In this document: positions 19,832-30,757 of the stretch, piece by piece | Layout: every line of letters starts with the position of its first letter | Position numbering within the stretch: position 1 is the first letter of the stretch | Assembly (NCBI GenBank): GCA_002099365.1 | Contig: MSED01000013.1 | Span: forward strand, 1,240,001-1,304,000 | DNA: 64,000 bases | Origin: Phialophora verrucosa | Lineage: Eukaryota; Ascomycota; Eurotiomycetes; Chaetothyriales; Herpotrichiellaceae | Direction: 5' to 3' | Program-made: the position numbers and the translations under genes | The notes under the pieces: generated by a model | Database searches by the model: none | The model's input: the letters and a program-made list of their open reading frames with translations, nothing else | Told to the model about the DNA's origin: nothing

Positions 19832-22800
19832 TTATTCCCGCTCCTTTCTGAACTTGGCGATGACATCCCTCATCTTCGGTACCAACTCCGGTAGGCGAAA
19901 AGGCTTACTCACCACATCGTCAATCCCGCTCTTCAATGTCATTTCAATCTGCTCGGCCCGCGCATTGGCCGTCACTGCTATGACGGGTATATGCGCAACC
20001 AACTCGCCTGTGGTCTGCATCTCACGCAACTTGCGCGCGCAAGTTTGACCATCCATTATAGGCATTTCGAGGTCCATCAGCACCACGTCAATATCTACGC
20101 CGTCGGTGACGTGGTCGTGGTAGAATTTCGATTGGCGGATATGGTCAATGGCCTCGCCGCCGTGGTTCGCGACGCGGACGGAGCAACCAATTTTGCGCAG
20201 CTGAGCGGCGAGGACCTTTTGATTGATGAGGTTGTCTTCCACGACCAGAACGTGGAGAGGATCAGACGGCGTGGTTTGACCTGTGGTGGAGGTGGGGATT
20301 GAGGAGTCCATCTTCGATGGAGCTAAAAGCTGCGTGCTCAGACCTGTCAATGGTGTTGTCTTCGGCCCCTTCCTGCTCCGTGCTGATGAAAAGCTGTAGG
20401 TGTCCTCCGAGCTGCTGTTGTTGCCTTGGGTTCGGCGAGCTTTGACATAGAACGCAAATATGCTTCCTTTCCCACTCTCAGACGCAACGCCAATCTCACC
20501 TCCCTGCATCTCAACGAGTTCCCTCGAGATGAAGAGACCGAGGCCTGACCCGCCGTATGTAACATGCGTCCGTGGACTAGCCTGAGAAAAGCGCTGGAAG
20601 AGTTGCTTCTTTTCCAACTCATCTAAGCCACGTCCAGTGTCTTGGACGGCGAAATGGATGTACAGGGCCCTTCCCAGACCCCATTCCGCCCCCGCTGTAA
20701 CGTCCTTTACCTTGGAAGTTCGAGATGGAATGTATGTTAGTCCCCACTTGTCTTCCTGAGACGGCTTCTCGTCCGAGGCCCCGACGTGCATCCGTATCAT
20801 GCGGTGTTCCTGGGTGGTCGTGAATTTGATGGCATTGGTCATCAGATTGATCAGGACTTGCGACAGACGATGTGGATCCAGCCGGACCCATTGGACTTGC
20901 AAATCCGTGAAAGTCGGATCAACCCTCAACTCCATTTTGATATCCGCAGTCTTCAGCTCGGCGTCGAACATTTTCAATACTCTGTGGACGACATTGAGGG
21001 GCTGGGTATCGACCGGGGTCACCGTCATCATGGCCGAATCCAGTTTCGAAAGAGTCAACACATCATCGACAATTCTCTTTTGGTGCTGGGCGCAGAGAGT
21101 GATTGTCTGTGCAGAGTCGATGGTAAGGTCAAGAATGTCTACTTGAGGCTTGGTCAAACCATTTGCGTCCCGCATTTCGCTCAGAGAGCCGGTGATCGAG
21201 TCAGCACACTGAAGTATGGCGGACAACGGATTGCGCATCTCGTGTGAGGTTGTGTCAATGTATCGCTCTTGCTGCCGTTTCATTTCCACGGCCTCCCTCA
21301 TCCTCCGGGTCTGTAAGTTTTCGGCGAATTTCTGCGCACTGATATCGGTCATTGACCCAAAGATCTGCTGAATCTGTCCGTCCTCGTCACGCTCCGGCGA
21401 CGCACTACTGAGCACCCAGGTGTGTCCTTTATTGCCAAGTCTGTCTCGCCACGGAGTCTTGAAGCGGAATTCCAATGATATTGCACACCTGTTATCCAAC
21501 ATGGTATTCCACGTTTCTCGGACCTTCTGCTGATCTTCCTCCAGCACATAACTCATCCATTCGTCATTGACCGGGACATCTCGAGGGTATGACGACAGGT
21601 CATACCACGCATCATTGACAAAGTTGATCCGGCCGTCGACGCAACCGATAAAGATACCCACCGGGGCGAGTTCGGCCATTCTTGTGAACCTGTTCTCTGC
21701 CTCAGCGGCCTGTTGGGTCCGTGCAACAAGCTGGTTGTTGAGCTCGATGCGGTCCTGGGCCGCCAACTGAGCGGCTCTTTCGCCTTTCTTGATCTCATCT
21801 TCAAAGAGCACCACCGAAGCAATCGACGTGGCTAGCTGACGTCCCAGGAGTTGGACAAACAAGTCATAGTCTTCATCGTACGGTCGCCTTGGATTAGTAG
21901 CCATAACCAGGAAACCCAACGTAGATTCGCCGGTGGTGGGATGAATTGGAGCTATCACCACGACTCGCGAAGGGTCTCCAAACCCGCGCCATTCAATGTT
22001 CTCTAACATGCTGGGATCCAAGGTGCCGTCGTCAACTCGGAGGACGATCGGTCTGTCAGTGGTCAATGCTTGTCGAAAAGAATTGGCGAACCCTTTCGTG
22101 CCTGTCTTCATGTCGATGATGGGAGGGGCCGCTGTGTGACCAGCAGGAACGCCCAGTGTACCTTCCAGGTAGCAGATCTTGTTAGACGCAGCGCCACTGG
22201 AGCCAGAAGATGCAGCGTCGCTGTCGGCCAAGTCTTCGTTCAGGGAATAGACCATGACCATGGGAGCGTCAAACTCGTTGTACTCGAGGCCCTGAAGGAG
22301 CAGGTCCCAAAATTGCGACACTTGTCGAGCTGCAGCCGTACGTTCACCGATCTCACGGAGCGTCAACATCCGTCGCTCGGCGATTTTGCGACGCGTCTTC
22401 TCGAAGGCCGGATTGTACAGGCCAACAACTCCACCGTCGGCACCAATCAGGGGAATGATTGACCAAGAGAAATAAGTCTCCTCCAGAAATCCGTTCCGCA
22501 GAATGAACAAGCAGTCGTCATCTTTCATTGTCGCCTGCGCGTTCTTAAAGGCATTATCAAAAACCGCCTCTAGTGCATCCCAGATCTCCGACCAGGCATC
22601 TCGATAACGAGCACCCATCAACGCCGGATGCTTTTGTCCCGCCAGCAGGACATAGGCTTCGTTGTAAATTGCAATGTGATCTTCGCCCCAGTACATTGCT
22701 GATGGATGAGGACTCGCCATGATAAGGTTGCACATCCCTCGAAGCTCGACAGACCAGTCTTGAATCGGACCCAGACTAGTGTTAGTCCAATCGATCCCTC

Positions 22801-24064
22801 TGGCGAACTGGACGTGGGCTGGAAGAGAGGGCGACACGGGCAAACGTGTCCAATCGAAGTAGGCTTTATCATCAACAACCATCATGTCTGGGCCTATCTC
22901 ACTCTTTGCGCTAGGTTGGATCGTTCTCTGACTGGTGCTTGCTGGTAAGGATCCCGACAGCAGCTCGGAATATTTCATGTCTCCACTTGGTACTGGTGAC
23001 ATTGGGTCGAGGGTGCTGGTCGAAGCATCTGGAGGAGAGTCAGTCACCAAGCTATGCAAATGTCGAGAAACATTGCTGGTCATGCGTGGGGAAATGTCGA
23101 AATAGCTTTGCGAAGCGGGTTCCGCTCGGGTTCCGCTTTGAGTAGTGGAAGCAGAGATCGACCCAAGACCTTGAAACTGTAGCATACCGAGCCGAGTATT
23201 ACTGTCTGCCACCGGGGCAGGCGAGAGGGGGTGTTGGCGTCCATGAATGACCTTCAGCCGTTTCCGTACCAGGGTACCCTGCCATAGCCACCCTGCAAAA
23301 GGAAAGGTCGAGACAATATCTGGTTCCGTCAGGGCGCTGAGAGCCCATGCCTTGAAATCCGAGAAAGGCGTTCCCAACTCAAGCAGTACACTTGGATCCT
23401 CTGCCCGGCCTTGTACATGGTCCAGAAGAGGAGTGCGAGCCTTCAGCGCCGTATTTGCGAATACCAGACTGAGGCCAGCCGAAGTTTTGTTGGCGTCATC
23501 GGCGATATCAACCACAAGAGTGGGCCGCTCGTCTAGCTGAAGGTATTCGGCCAGGGCCACAGAATGCATCAACTGGCTCCCGCTTGGTATTCTTGTGTCT
23601 GACGGTGGGCGAGGTCTGTTCTCGCTTCCAACTCGGCTTGCCTGAGGAGATGTCCTTACAGGTATCGCACTCCCTGCGGCGCCCCTGACTGGTGTAGATC
23701 CTCGCGCAGACGGCATATCCTCTCCTTGGCTGAGAACGGTTGCGGCAGCTTCTAGAAGGGAAATCGTACTCCCCGCTTGAGGGTCCTGCATTCCTGAGCT
23801 GGCGTTGACCGAGATGTTCTCGCCCTCCTCCTGCCCACCCCGTCGACCTCGCTGCTCCTCGTTCAGACGACCATGATCCGAGCTCGGTAGCCCACGGGAG
23901 GACGAGCGTTTCGGATACTTTACGCCAGGCTGATCGGGCGAGGGGGAACTGACGGCAGAACGATGTGTGCGCTTCAACGAGGGAGGTGCGATCTCGGCGG
24001 TGGAGAGGGGTGAACTTGCGACAGAGCCAAATGGGTTATCATTTGGGACCGATAGGGCACTCAT
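19832..24064 (-). CDS. Hybrid sensor histidine kinase/response regulator
   Basis: This is a cytosolic fungal two-component sensor expected to pass phosphate from His to Asp and then to a Ypd1-type phosphotransfer protein. It is a single exon of 1410 residues from the first in-frame ATG (24064). About 390 N-terminal residues are Ser/Pro-rich and disordered. A PAS-like segment follows (about 450-560, MYWGEDHIAIYNEAY), then a GAF-like region (about 570-755) and a second PAS domain with PAC (about 795-910, APVGIFIGCVDGRINFVNDA). The HisKA domain has the phospho-acceptor in TTSHEMRNPLSA (His at about 941). HATPase motifs are NLMTNAIKF, DTGRGLDE and GGSGLGLFIS. The C-terminal receiver has VVEDNLINQKVL, the phospho-acceptor Asp in VLMDLEMPIMDG (about 1331) and the Lys in VSKPF. 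All catalytic elements look intact. No membrane segments are seen. I cannot assign the fungal HHK group with certainty. Confidence 0.95.
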   Translation of the reverse strand: MSALSVPNDNPFGSVASSPLSTAEIAPPSLKRTHRSAVSSPSPDQPGVKYPKRSSSRGLPSSDHGRLNEEQRGRRGGQEEGENISVNASSGMQDPQAGSTISLLEAAATVLSQGEDMPSARGSTPVRGAAGSAIPVRTSPQASRVGSENRPRPPSDTRIPSGSQLMHSVALAEYLQLDERPTLVVDIADDANKTSAGLSLVFANTALKARTPLLDHVQGRAEDPSVLLELGTPFSDFKAWALSALTEPDIVSTFPFAGWLWQGTLVRKRLKVIHGRQHPLSPAPVADSNTRLGMLQFQGLGSISASTTQSGTRAEPASQSYFDISPRMTSNVSRHLHSLVTDSPPDASTSTLDPMSPVPSGDMKYSELLSGSLPASTSQRTIQPSAKSEIGPDMMVVDDKAYFDWTRLPVSPSLPAHVQFARGIDWTNTSLGPIQDWSVELRGMCNLIMASPHPSAMYWGEDHIAIYNEAYVLLAGQKHPALMGARYRDAWSEIWDALEAVFDNAFKNAQATMKDDDCLFILRNGFLEETYFSWSIIPLIGADGGVVGLYNPAFEKTRRKIAERRMLTLREIGERTAAARQVSQFWDLLLQGLEYNEFDAPMVMVYSLNEDLADSDAASSGSSGAASNKICYLEGTLGVPAGHTAAPPIIDMKTGTKGFANSFRQALTTDRPIVLRVDDGTLDPSMLENIEWRGFGDPSRVVVIAPIHPTTGESTLGFLVMATNPRRPYDEDYDLFVQLLGRQLATSIASVVLFEDEIKKGERAAQLAAQDRIELNNQLVARTQQAAEAENRFTRMAELAPVGIFIGCVDGRINFVNDAWYDLSSYPRDVPVNDEWMSYVLEEDQQKVRETWNTMLDNRCAISLEFRFKTPWRDRLGNKGHTWVLSSASPERDEDGQIQQIFGSMTDISAQKFAENLQTRRMREAVEMKRQQERYIDTTSHEMRNPLSAILQCADSITGSLSEMRDANGLTKPQVDILDLTIDSAQTITLCAQHQKRIVDDVLTLSKLDSAMMTVTPVDTQPLNVVHRVLKMFDAELKTADIKMELRVDPTFTDLQVQWVRLDPHRLSQVLINLMTNAIKFTTTQEHRMIRMHVGASDEKPSQEDKWGLTYIPSRTSKVKDVTAGAEWGLGRALYIHFAVQDTGRGLDELEKKQLFQRFSQASPRTHVTYGGSGLGLFISRELVEMQGGEIGVASESGKGSIFAFYVKARRTQGNNSSSEDTYSFSSARSRKGPKTTPLTGLSTQLLAPSKMDSSIPTSTTGQTTPSDPLHVLVVEDNLINQKVLAAQLRKIGCSVRVANHGGEAIDHIRQSKFYHDHVTDGVDIDVVLMDLEMPIMDGQTCARKLREMQTTGELVAHIPVIAVTANARAEQIEMTLKSGIDDVVSKPFRLPELVPKMRDVIAKFRKERE

Positions 24065-25014
24065 TCGCAAGTCGCATTCTCGGCCAAACGTGGCTAAATT
24101 GGATAGCCAGACAAGAATGACCCTGAACGGCGGGTAGACTCGATCGAGTGGGGGAGGACAGGGCAAGCAAAGGGAGGTGCGCCAGGCCTGAAGATCGATC
24201 GAGGTCGCGGGTAGGGAGCACCGACAGCAGTGCTAACGGGGGGCAAGCTTTGAGCGAGAACAAGTCTCACCATCAAAGCGAGCTTTGGTTGGACTGGCGG
24301 CGGATCAGTCGCGTGTTACTGGGACAGGGTACGCAGAAGCCAGTGCCTCCCTCTCAGCACTGCGCAGTCCACAGTGGCGAACCAAAGCAAAGGTTTTCTG
24401 GCGGATAAAAGGTCCGGCGGACTGTAAATTAGAATCGCGGCCTGGATTAAGGCCGGGTAAAGACACTGAAAATCGGGAAGAATTGATAGTGATCTGTCCG
24501 AAGTTCAGAGTTGGAAGTGAGGTAAGTGTGAAGTGGGACTGGGGAATGGAAGATGCTCCGTCGATCACTGCAGGTAGGAAGGGACAGCGGTGTGTGGGCA
24601 ACGGTGCTGGAGTTGATAAGTACTCGTACGTACTTGGTAGTGCATTGAAGGGGCCGTATCCTTCGACATGGAGGTGGTAGAGCAAGGAAACCAACTGTAA
24701 GTGGTGGGGAGGGGGTGCGTGCCGGTTCACCGAGGGCAGCGGGATCGCCCAGAGGCATCATGGCATTTTGTGTTTCCCGATGATAGTGGACGTGGGCGGG
24801 GGGTCACTCTCTCTCCAGGCGACTTGTGCTCGGCTTGCCGCCGACGTGTTACCCCAAACTCACAACGGCCCATAAAAAGCTCCGGAGCGTCAAAGCGTCT
24901 GGATTTACTAAGCATTCCCGGGACACAGAACCTGCCGTGGTGGCCCTGGTTACAGCTCGACTCACATTTACGAGCCACCAAGTGTGTCCATAGGATATCT
25001 ACAATTAAAGATTC
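24065..25014. other. Upstream region of the histidine kinase gene
   Basis: About 950 bp between the kinase start and the 3' end of the next gene. It contains a long antisense-type frame without domain features. It probably holds the promoter and a long leader of the kinase. Confidence 0.4.
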
Positions 25015-26082
25015 TTATGCCCGCACTCGGTCCAACAGCATACTCTCTCCGCTGCTCAACTCTACACATGTCATATGCTCTGTCCACGCAGAGTCGTCCT
25101 CAGACTTGTCCTTCTCTGCAGCCTGCACCTCGGCAATTGCCTCTTGAACAGTTAATACCTTCCGCCGAAGTAGAGGCGCAATCAGCCCTGACCCTCGCTT
25201 CGGTTCGTCATGTGTACCAATCCAGTATTTCGCATGCAGTGTCTTTTGTGCCTTTACGGCGTTGATTGCGCCTAGATTCAGCTGTTTGCTCCATTTGAGG
25301 GAGACGTCATGAAGGCCATGCAGAAAAGCCAAAACATCCACTCGTGGCGATGCAGTATCAACCACAGACAGGGTCGAGGCTTCCACGCCATGGGGGGTGT
25401 ATATGAAGGCATCTACGGCCTCTTCCGCGCAGCCAGGCCGCTGTGCGCAGACCACTACTGCTGAGTGGTAGTACAGAGCGTCTGAGTTGGTGACTAGTCG
25501 ACTTATGCCAATCCAAGGGGGGAGAGGGGGAATGCTGGTTGTGTGCCAGTCGGTGCCCGTCGTGAAGTTCGCCATGTCGACGAGCGTCTCAAAATGATCC
25601 CATGTTCGAATCAACCGGGCTGCCTTCGTGGTCGCAATGACCGGCACCGCAGGGTCAACCTCGAGCAGTGTCGCCCGATGGCAGTGATCTGTAAATTCAT
25701 GGGAGATGGCTATAGCATCAATGAAAGGGCAGCCTTTCTTCCCCGCTTCAGCAACGGTCTGGGAATCCGAGCCCTCAGCATCGCAGAGGATGGCATTGAG
25801 CCCGTCTATGGTTCGCACACTGCTCTCCGTCAGGTGCCACTGCTTGGAGAACCACGAGGCGACATCTTCTTGCGGCCCATCTAGCCACGGATCGATCAAG
25901 ATGTTATAGCGCGAACGACCTTGTGGTGGAGAGACGTGATCCGGGTATGCTAGGGACAACAGCCAAGATGTATCGGCATTCAAGTGAGTCAGGACTGGTG
26001 CTTTGCCATCGTGTGCGCGCTGGAACGAGCTTTTCATCTGCGCACGAAGTAAAGAGGCATCTGCATCAACAGGAGGGTCCAT
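25015..26082 (-). CDS. Metallo-beta-lactamase-fold protein
   Basis: This is a single exon of 355 residues from the first ATG (26082), starting MDPPVDADASLLRAQ. The central region NILIDPWLDGP, then DAIAISHEFTDHCHRATLLE, then PVIATTKAARLIR resembles fungal proteins of the metallo-beta-lactamase superfamily. The metal motif reads His-Glu-Phe-Thr-Asp-His where the consensus has HxHxDH, so the second histidine is replaced by Phe. A later His (FIYTPHGVEAS) and a C-terminal KYWIGTHDEPK could supply further ligands. The function is unknown; hydrolysis is plausible only if the altered site still binds metal. It is divergent from the exchanger gene on the right. Confidence 0.78.
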   Translation of the reverse strand: MDPPVDADASLLRAQMKSSFQRAHDGKAPVLTHLNADTSWLLSLAYPDHVSPPQGRSRYNILIDPWLDGPQEDVASWFSKQWHLTESSVRTIDGLNAILCDAEGSDSQTVAEAGKKGCPFIDAIAISHEFTDHCHRATLLEVDPAVPVIATTKAARLIRTWDHFETLVDMANFTTGTDWHTTSIPPLPPWIGISRLVTNSDALYYHSAVVVCAQRPGCAEEAVDAFIYTPHGVEASTLSVVDTASPRVDVLAFLHGLHDVSLKWSKQLNLGAINAVKAQKTLHAKYWIGTHDEPKRGSGLIAPLLRRKVLTVQEAIAEVQAAEKDKSEDDSAWTEHMTCVELSSGESMLLDRVRA

Positions 26083-27035
26083 GTACAACTAACTGCAAAG
26101 CTCTTTGCCAACAATAATATGCAATATCAGCGAGTCTTGAGAAGCCGGGCGTTCATCTGCGACAAACTCAGAAGCTGCACTAAATGATGACTTCATATAC
26201 TCCTCTCGGCGTTCCAGGAACCGATGGGCTCTCCGCACTCATTTGGAGAGTACATAAAAGGCTTGCTGCAGCCTCCCCGTCTTGATGGAAGAGCACTTGA
26301 TAACGTGTCGGCACGGGCATTGCTCCTGACGAAACGTGCCCTTGATTGTGTAGTCCTCGTATTCGAGTCACCCATCGATCTCGTTCGCCTTAAGCTTAGA
26401 GAAGAGCTCATTGGCGCCAAGCCACAGATGAGGACTTGACCAAAGGAGGATTAGTGCTGCTAGATAAGATAAGCCCCAGGCCAGGCATCTCTTTTGCCAG
26501 GCTTGCTGTCTGCTCTCTTTCTCCCCAAGGCATTAACGAAAGCGCCTTTGCTCAGCATACATATACATAAAACCACTTTGTCCTGGGAAGCAAACAAGAC
26601 CTATACAATTCTCACACTTCTCTGCTCTTCAACAACAGTTGACTCTGTCATCAATCAAGGCTTCTGGAAGAATACCAAGAACTCGGCACACATCATCCGG
26701 TAGCTTGACGCGTCCCCTACACAGCGACGGGCGAGTCAGATACGAGCTTGAACGGGCGACGTGCGGGCTCCGAAGAGTCTAACTCCACTGCCCTCCCTCA
26801 CAGCCACACTCCTTTCACTAGAGCGTTCCCTGATTTACACAGTGCGCGCCCAGAATCGTGTTGGCCACCCGACTTCCACGCTTACCAGGACAGTATCCCA
26901 CGATTCGCATCGCCTGCGCTCACTGTCGTCTCCCCACCTTGTACCCTTTCCTTCCTACACATCTTTCTGCGACCTGCTTTTCAAGCAAGTCTGTTACACG
27001 GCTTACTACTCTCTTGCACGCTCACTCATACGCCG
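26083..27035. promoter_or_regulatory. Divergent promoter region, MBL-fold gene and Ca2+/H+ exchanger
   Basis: About 950 bp between divergent starts. The right half (about 26750-27035) is open in the exchanger frame upstream of its likely ATG, but it is pyrimidine-rich and lacks protein-like composition, so I treat it as leader. Confidence 0.4.
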
Positions 27036-29483
27036 ATGGTCGACTCCGCTGACGAGCCTCCGCTGTCAAGTCGTCTACACTCATGGGCTAAGACCAAGAC
27101 TCCCTCTACGCCGAAGTCCCCTATCCTCCATCAAACAGACCCCCAGACTTCGGGCCACTCTACCTCCGCGCATGACCAGTCAAGTACCCGCCGACAAGAT
27201 GCTGGCAACAGCCCCTCTGCAGCTGGTCCTGCAACACATCCAGACCACCCTCGAACCGGAGGAACGGATACAGGGCAACAAACTGCATCAGCTGTGGACG
27301 AGAAAGGAGAAGGAACGCAACCTTCCGCCATAGGAATTACTCCTCCCAAGGACAAGGCGCCCTTGGTCGACCGATTCTTCCGCGATGTCAAGCGCATCAT
27401 CTTCTCCAGCTGGGTCAACTGGCTTCTCGTCTTTGTGCCGGTCGGCATCATACTAGGCATTATCGTCGATTGGCTGCACAAGGACGTCGTGAGCCCCAGT
27501 GCCGTATTTGCCATCAACGCAGTGGCAATCATCCCTCTCGCATCGCTTCTGTCATTTGCGACCGAGAGCGTTGCCGTCAAACTGGGCGACACAATTGGAG
27601 CTCTCCTCAATGTCACCTTCGGTAACGCCGTCGAGCTGATCATTTTCATCATCGCTCTGGCTGCCAAGGAGGTGCGCGTAGTTCAAGCCGCGGCCCTTGG
27701 GTCCATCCTCTCCAACCTATTATTGATATTGGGCATGTGTTTTGTTGCCGGTGGTCTCCGATTCCGAGAACAATTGTACAACTCGACTGTCTCCCAGATG
27801 AGTGCGTGTCTGTTGTGCTTGAGTGTCATCAGCCTGCTGCTTCCGGTGAGTGCTCCAAACCCATCTTTTCAAGCAGCCGTCGTACTAACCCGTTTCAAGA
27901 CAGCTTTCCATGCCTCTTTCTCGGACACCGACACGGCAGACCGCGTAGTTCTGAAGGTCTCGCGCGGCACAAGCGTAGTCCTGTTGCTGGTCTACATCCT
28001 CTACCTTCTCTTCTCGCTCAAATCGCACTCCTTCATGTATCAGAGCACTCCCCAGCATCTCATCGATGAAGAGTCACATCCTGGAGTTCTCGCCGAGATC
28101 CTAAACTCGTCCAGCTCCTCGAGTGACACGTCCAGTTCCAGTTCTAGTGACACTGACTCAAGCTCCAACTCGAATACGACCACGAAGCGCATCAAGCGTG
28201 CTCTCCGCCGCAAGCGCCGCAAGTCCACTTCTAGTACAAAGGACAACACCTCGCTTCCAACCTTCACCAGGAGTTCGTCGGTTCTTACTGGCCATGGCGG
28301 TTCGATGATGACCGGGGTTACTTCTGCCGAGTTAGAACCCGTCTTTAGTGGTGATGAGGCCGACGTTGACGGAGAAGGAAGATCGGGCCGACACCGCTCA
28401 CGCACGCACACTGTTCACTCTCGCGACTTTGAGAGCGGAGCCCAGAACGACCAGGCCTCGGAGAAATCGAAAAAACGCCACCGGAAGTCGAAGAAGTCCA
28501 AATGCTCCAAGAAAGACAAGGAGAAGGAAAAGGTCAAAGACAACGGGAAAGAAAAGGAGACTGTTGTAGAAACTGTCACCAAGGAGAACTCTCTGTCGAC
28601 CGCGGATTCCACGCAACCACAGGTGGGCTTCGCTGCAGAAGTTCAAGAAATCCCTCACGACGGTATCGCCTGGCGGCCATTCAACATCCGCAATATTTCT
28701 GAAGCCGTCAAGCCAGCTTTCAGCTCTGCCAACTTCCCTCATCACGAGGCCACCGGCAGACCACTTGCAATCCCGATTCGTCCTACGTCACAGCCACGAA
28801 CTCTCGCTCAACAAGTACGTCGGACTGCGTCAATGCCGGACATCCTACGTCCTACAGTTTCTCATAACGGACTGGCACCTTCCATTTCAGCACCTCCGCA
28901 ACATGACGCGGCGACCACTCAAAGTCCGACTGAAGTACAGACAGATGCTGTTGTCGAGCCTCAAACTCATTTGTCGAAAACCTCAGCAGTCGTCCTGCTA
29001 TTGTGCTCCACGGGTCTTGTTGCGTTGTGCGCCGAGTTCTTGGTTGGCAGTATTGACTACCTGATCGCCAACAGTGGTGTCAGTCAGGCTTTCATTGGCC
29101 TGATTATCCTGCCCATCGTTGGCAACGCGGCGGAGCACGTCACGGCTGTCACTGTTGCCGCCAAGAACAAAATGGATTTGGCCATCAACATCGCTCTCGG
29201 CAGCAGCATTCAGATTGCACTATTTGTCACTCCATTGATGGTTATACTTGGATGGATCATCAAGACAGACATGAGTCTGTACTTCAGCCTGTTCGAGACC
29301 GTCAGTCTGTTTGCCAGCGCCTTCATCGTCAGTTTCCTGATGATTGATGGACGTAGCAACTATCTTGAAGGAGCACTACTCATCGCGGCATATGTCATCA
29401 TCGCTGTTGCAGCCTTCTTCTACCCCACCTGTGATCTGAGCTCCGCCAGTGGGCCGCTGGATGGGACCAACCCTATCTGCTAA
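27036..29483 (+). CDS. CAX-type Ca2+/H+ exchanger with long central loop
   Basis: CaCA-superfamily exchangers sequester cytosolic Ca2+ into the vacuole in exchange for protons. Two exons (27036-27845 and 27900-29483) give 797 residues. The 54-bp intron has a GTGAGT donor and a CTAACC branch site, and its removal gives SLLLPTAFHASFSD. The two alpha-repeat signatures are GNAVELIIFIIALAAKE and GNAAEHVTAVTVAAKN. The first six helices and the last five are separated by a cytosolic loop of roughly 280 residues that is Ser-rich (NSSSSSSDTSSSSSSDTDSS) and then Lys-rich (KSKKRHRKSKKSKCSKKDKE). Yeast Vcx1 is about 410 residues, so this is a much longer form. I chose the ATG at 27036 because the preceding 96 in-frame codons look like leader. 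The intron is a multiple of three, so retention would not interrupt the frame. Confidence 0.9.
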   Translation: MVDSADEPPLSSRLHSWAKTKTPSTPKSPILHQTDPQTSGHSTSAHDQSSTRRQDAGNSPSAAGPATHPDHPRTGGTDTGQQTASAVDEKGEGTQPSAIGITPPKDKAPLVDRFFRDVKRIIFSSWVNWLLVFVPVGIILGIIVDWLHKDVVSPSAVFAINAVAIIPLASLLSFATESVAVKLGDTIGALLNVTFGNAVELIIFIIALAAKEVRVVQAAALGSILSNLLLILGMCFVAGGLRFREQLYNSTVSQMSACLLCLSVISLLLPVSAPNPSFQAAVVLTRFKTAFHASFSDTDTADRVVLKVSRGTSVVLLLVYILYLLFSLKSHSFMYQSTPQHLIDEESHPGVLAEILNSSSSSSDTSSSSSSDTDSSSNSNTTTKRIKRALRRKRRKSTSSTKDNTSLPTFTRSSSVLTGHGGSMMTGVTSAELEPVFSGDEADVDGEGRSGRHRSRTHTVHSRDFESGAQNDQASEKSKKRHRKSKKSKCSKKDKEKEKVKDNGKEKETVVETVTKENSLSTADSTQPQVGFAAEVQEIPHDGIAWRPFNIRNISEAVKPAFSSANFPHHEATGRPLAIPIRPTSQPRTLAQQVRRTASMPDILRPTVSHNGLAPSISAPPQHDAATTQSPTEVQTDAVVEPQTHLSKTSAVVLLLCSTGLVALCAEFLVGSIDYLIANSGVSQAFIGLIILPIVGNAAEHVTAVTVAAKNKMDLAINIALGSSIQIALFVTPLMVILGWIIKTDMSLYFSLFETVSLFASAFIVSFLMIDGRSNYLEGALLIAAYVIIAVAAFFYPTCDLSSASGPLDGTNPIC

Positions 29484-30757
29484 GCTCCCATTTGTATCGA
29501 GATGGGGGAATGGAGTGGTTATGGAAACAAAATGCGAACAGGAGACGTGGTTGATGTTGCCGTGAAGTTCATGCTGTCGCTGCTCAAGGAAGTCGAGCAC
29601 TTCCGTGCTGCCCTGGGTCAGGTCGGAACGGGTTGAAATTTGAGAACATTCTTTTGATGGACCGTGGGAAATGTATTTGCCTGATGGCCGCTCTTTGGAA
29701 CGTGCCTCGACCGTCTCTTGATGGTCTATATTCACAAAAGTGATTTTTCACTGGTGAGGGTCGTATTTGATTAACTCATACAGAATATGATCCGCGTGGT
29801 TTGGGCCCTGAACCTGAACATGCCTGTTGACCTCTCATGATTTCCTTCGTCTCTGTATGTCAAGAGAGACTTGCCTAGTTCGCTCGTCTCTCAGGTGTGT
29901 CGTCTCCTTGCTCAAGACTGCTCACGCCTGACGTTTCCGTAACCGCCGACAAGAGACATTTCCTCAAGATACCCGTACTGTCGGCGGTGGTGGTTACATT
30001 GGATCACGTGCACCACTCCTGTTTCCCGCACACAGATAATTACGAATGACAACTGCAATTGACACTGTTAGTTCAACGCGTACAGGAGCTCGTGGATTTA
30101 TGCAGGCGTTCCAAGCAGACCATGGTGACAGCCTCGGATTCATTTCCCTCCTATCGTCTACTCTCAATGGCAGCTTTAGGCTGGCCACAACATGGGACAC
30201 GGAAGCAGAAGCTGCTTTAGGTATGGTTAGAGGTGGCCCTTATCCTTGTTGCCGGGCCTTGTTTGGTATAACCGTGTGCTACGAGAAATGCTTATCACGA
30301 GCTTCGACGCTCTTATCTCGATCCTCGTCGATCACTGGCCACCTTCAGGCAAGCACAACCATTCACCATCAATACCGCCTTTCGCCAGCGTGTAACGATT
30401 CCCGCCTGATGCGCCACAAGAACAGGCGAGCCTCAAGATGGTTTTGTCGATTCGTGTTTCGCTCAAGTCCGTCTACCCATGTACCACCGCACGCTGTGAA
30501 CTGATCGCGCCATCGTGATTACGGCTTCACTTCCTGCATCTGGTGAGGCGAGAGGGATGAGAGAGAGGCCCTCCCTGCCTAAGGATGGAGCCCTGCTTGA
30601 CGGACGGCTTCCGCTCTTCCGTGATCTTCATCGCGTATATTAATGTTCTTCCCCCACGAAGTCCTAACCTGGCATTTGATGAATCTGAATCTGTCACCCG
30701 GCTGCGAATCCTCATTCGATCTGAGGGACGCCTTCGTTCGCGGTCCAATTGGTTGAC
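29484..30757. other. Intergenic region
   Basis: About 1.27 kb with no supported gene. A 152-codon frame at 30046-30504 has no domain. The region holds the terminator of the exchanger and the promoter of the permease. Confidence 0.4.

Noticed and set aside
24305..24730. 141-codon minus-strand frame upstream of the histidine kinase
   Set aside because: It looks like leader or promoter sequence; no domain and no in-frame link to the kinase.
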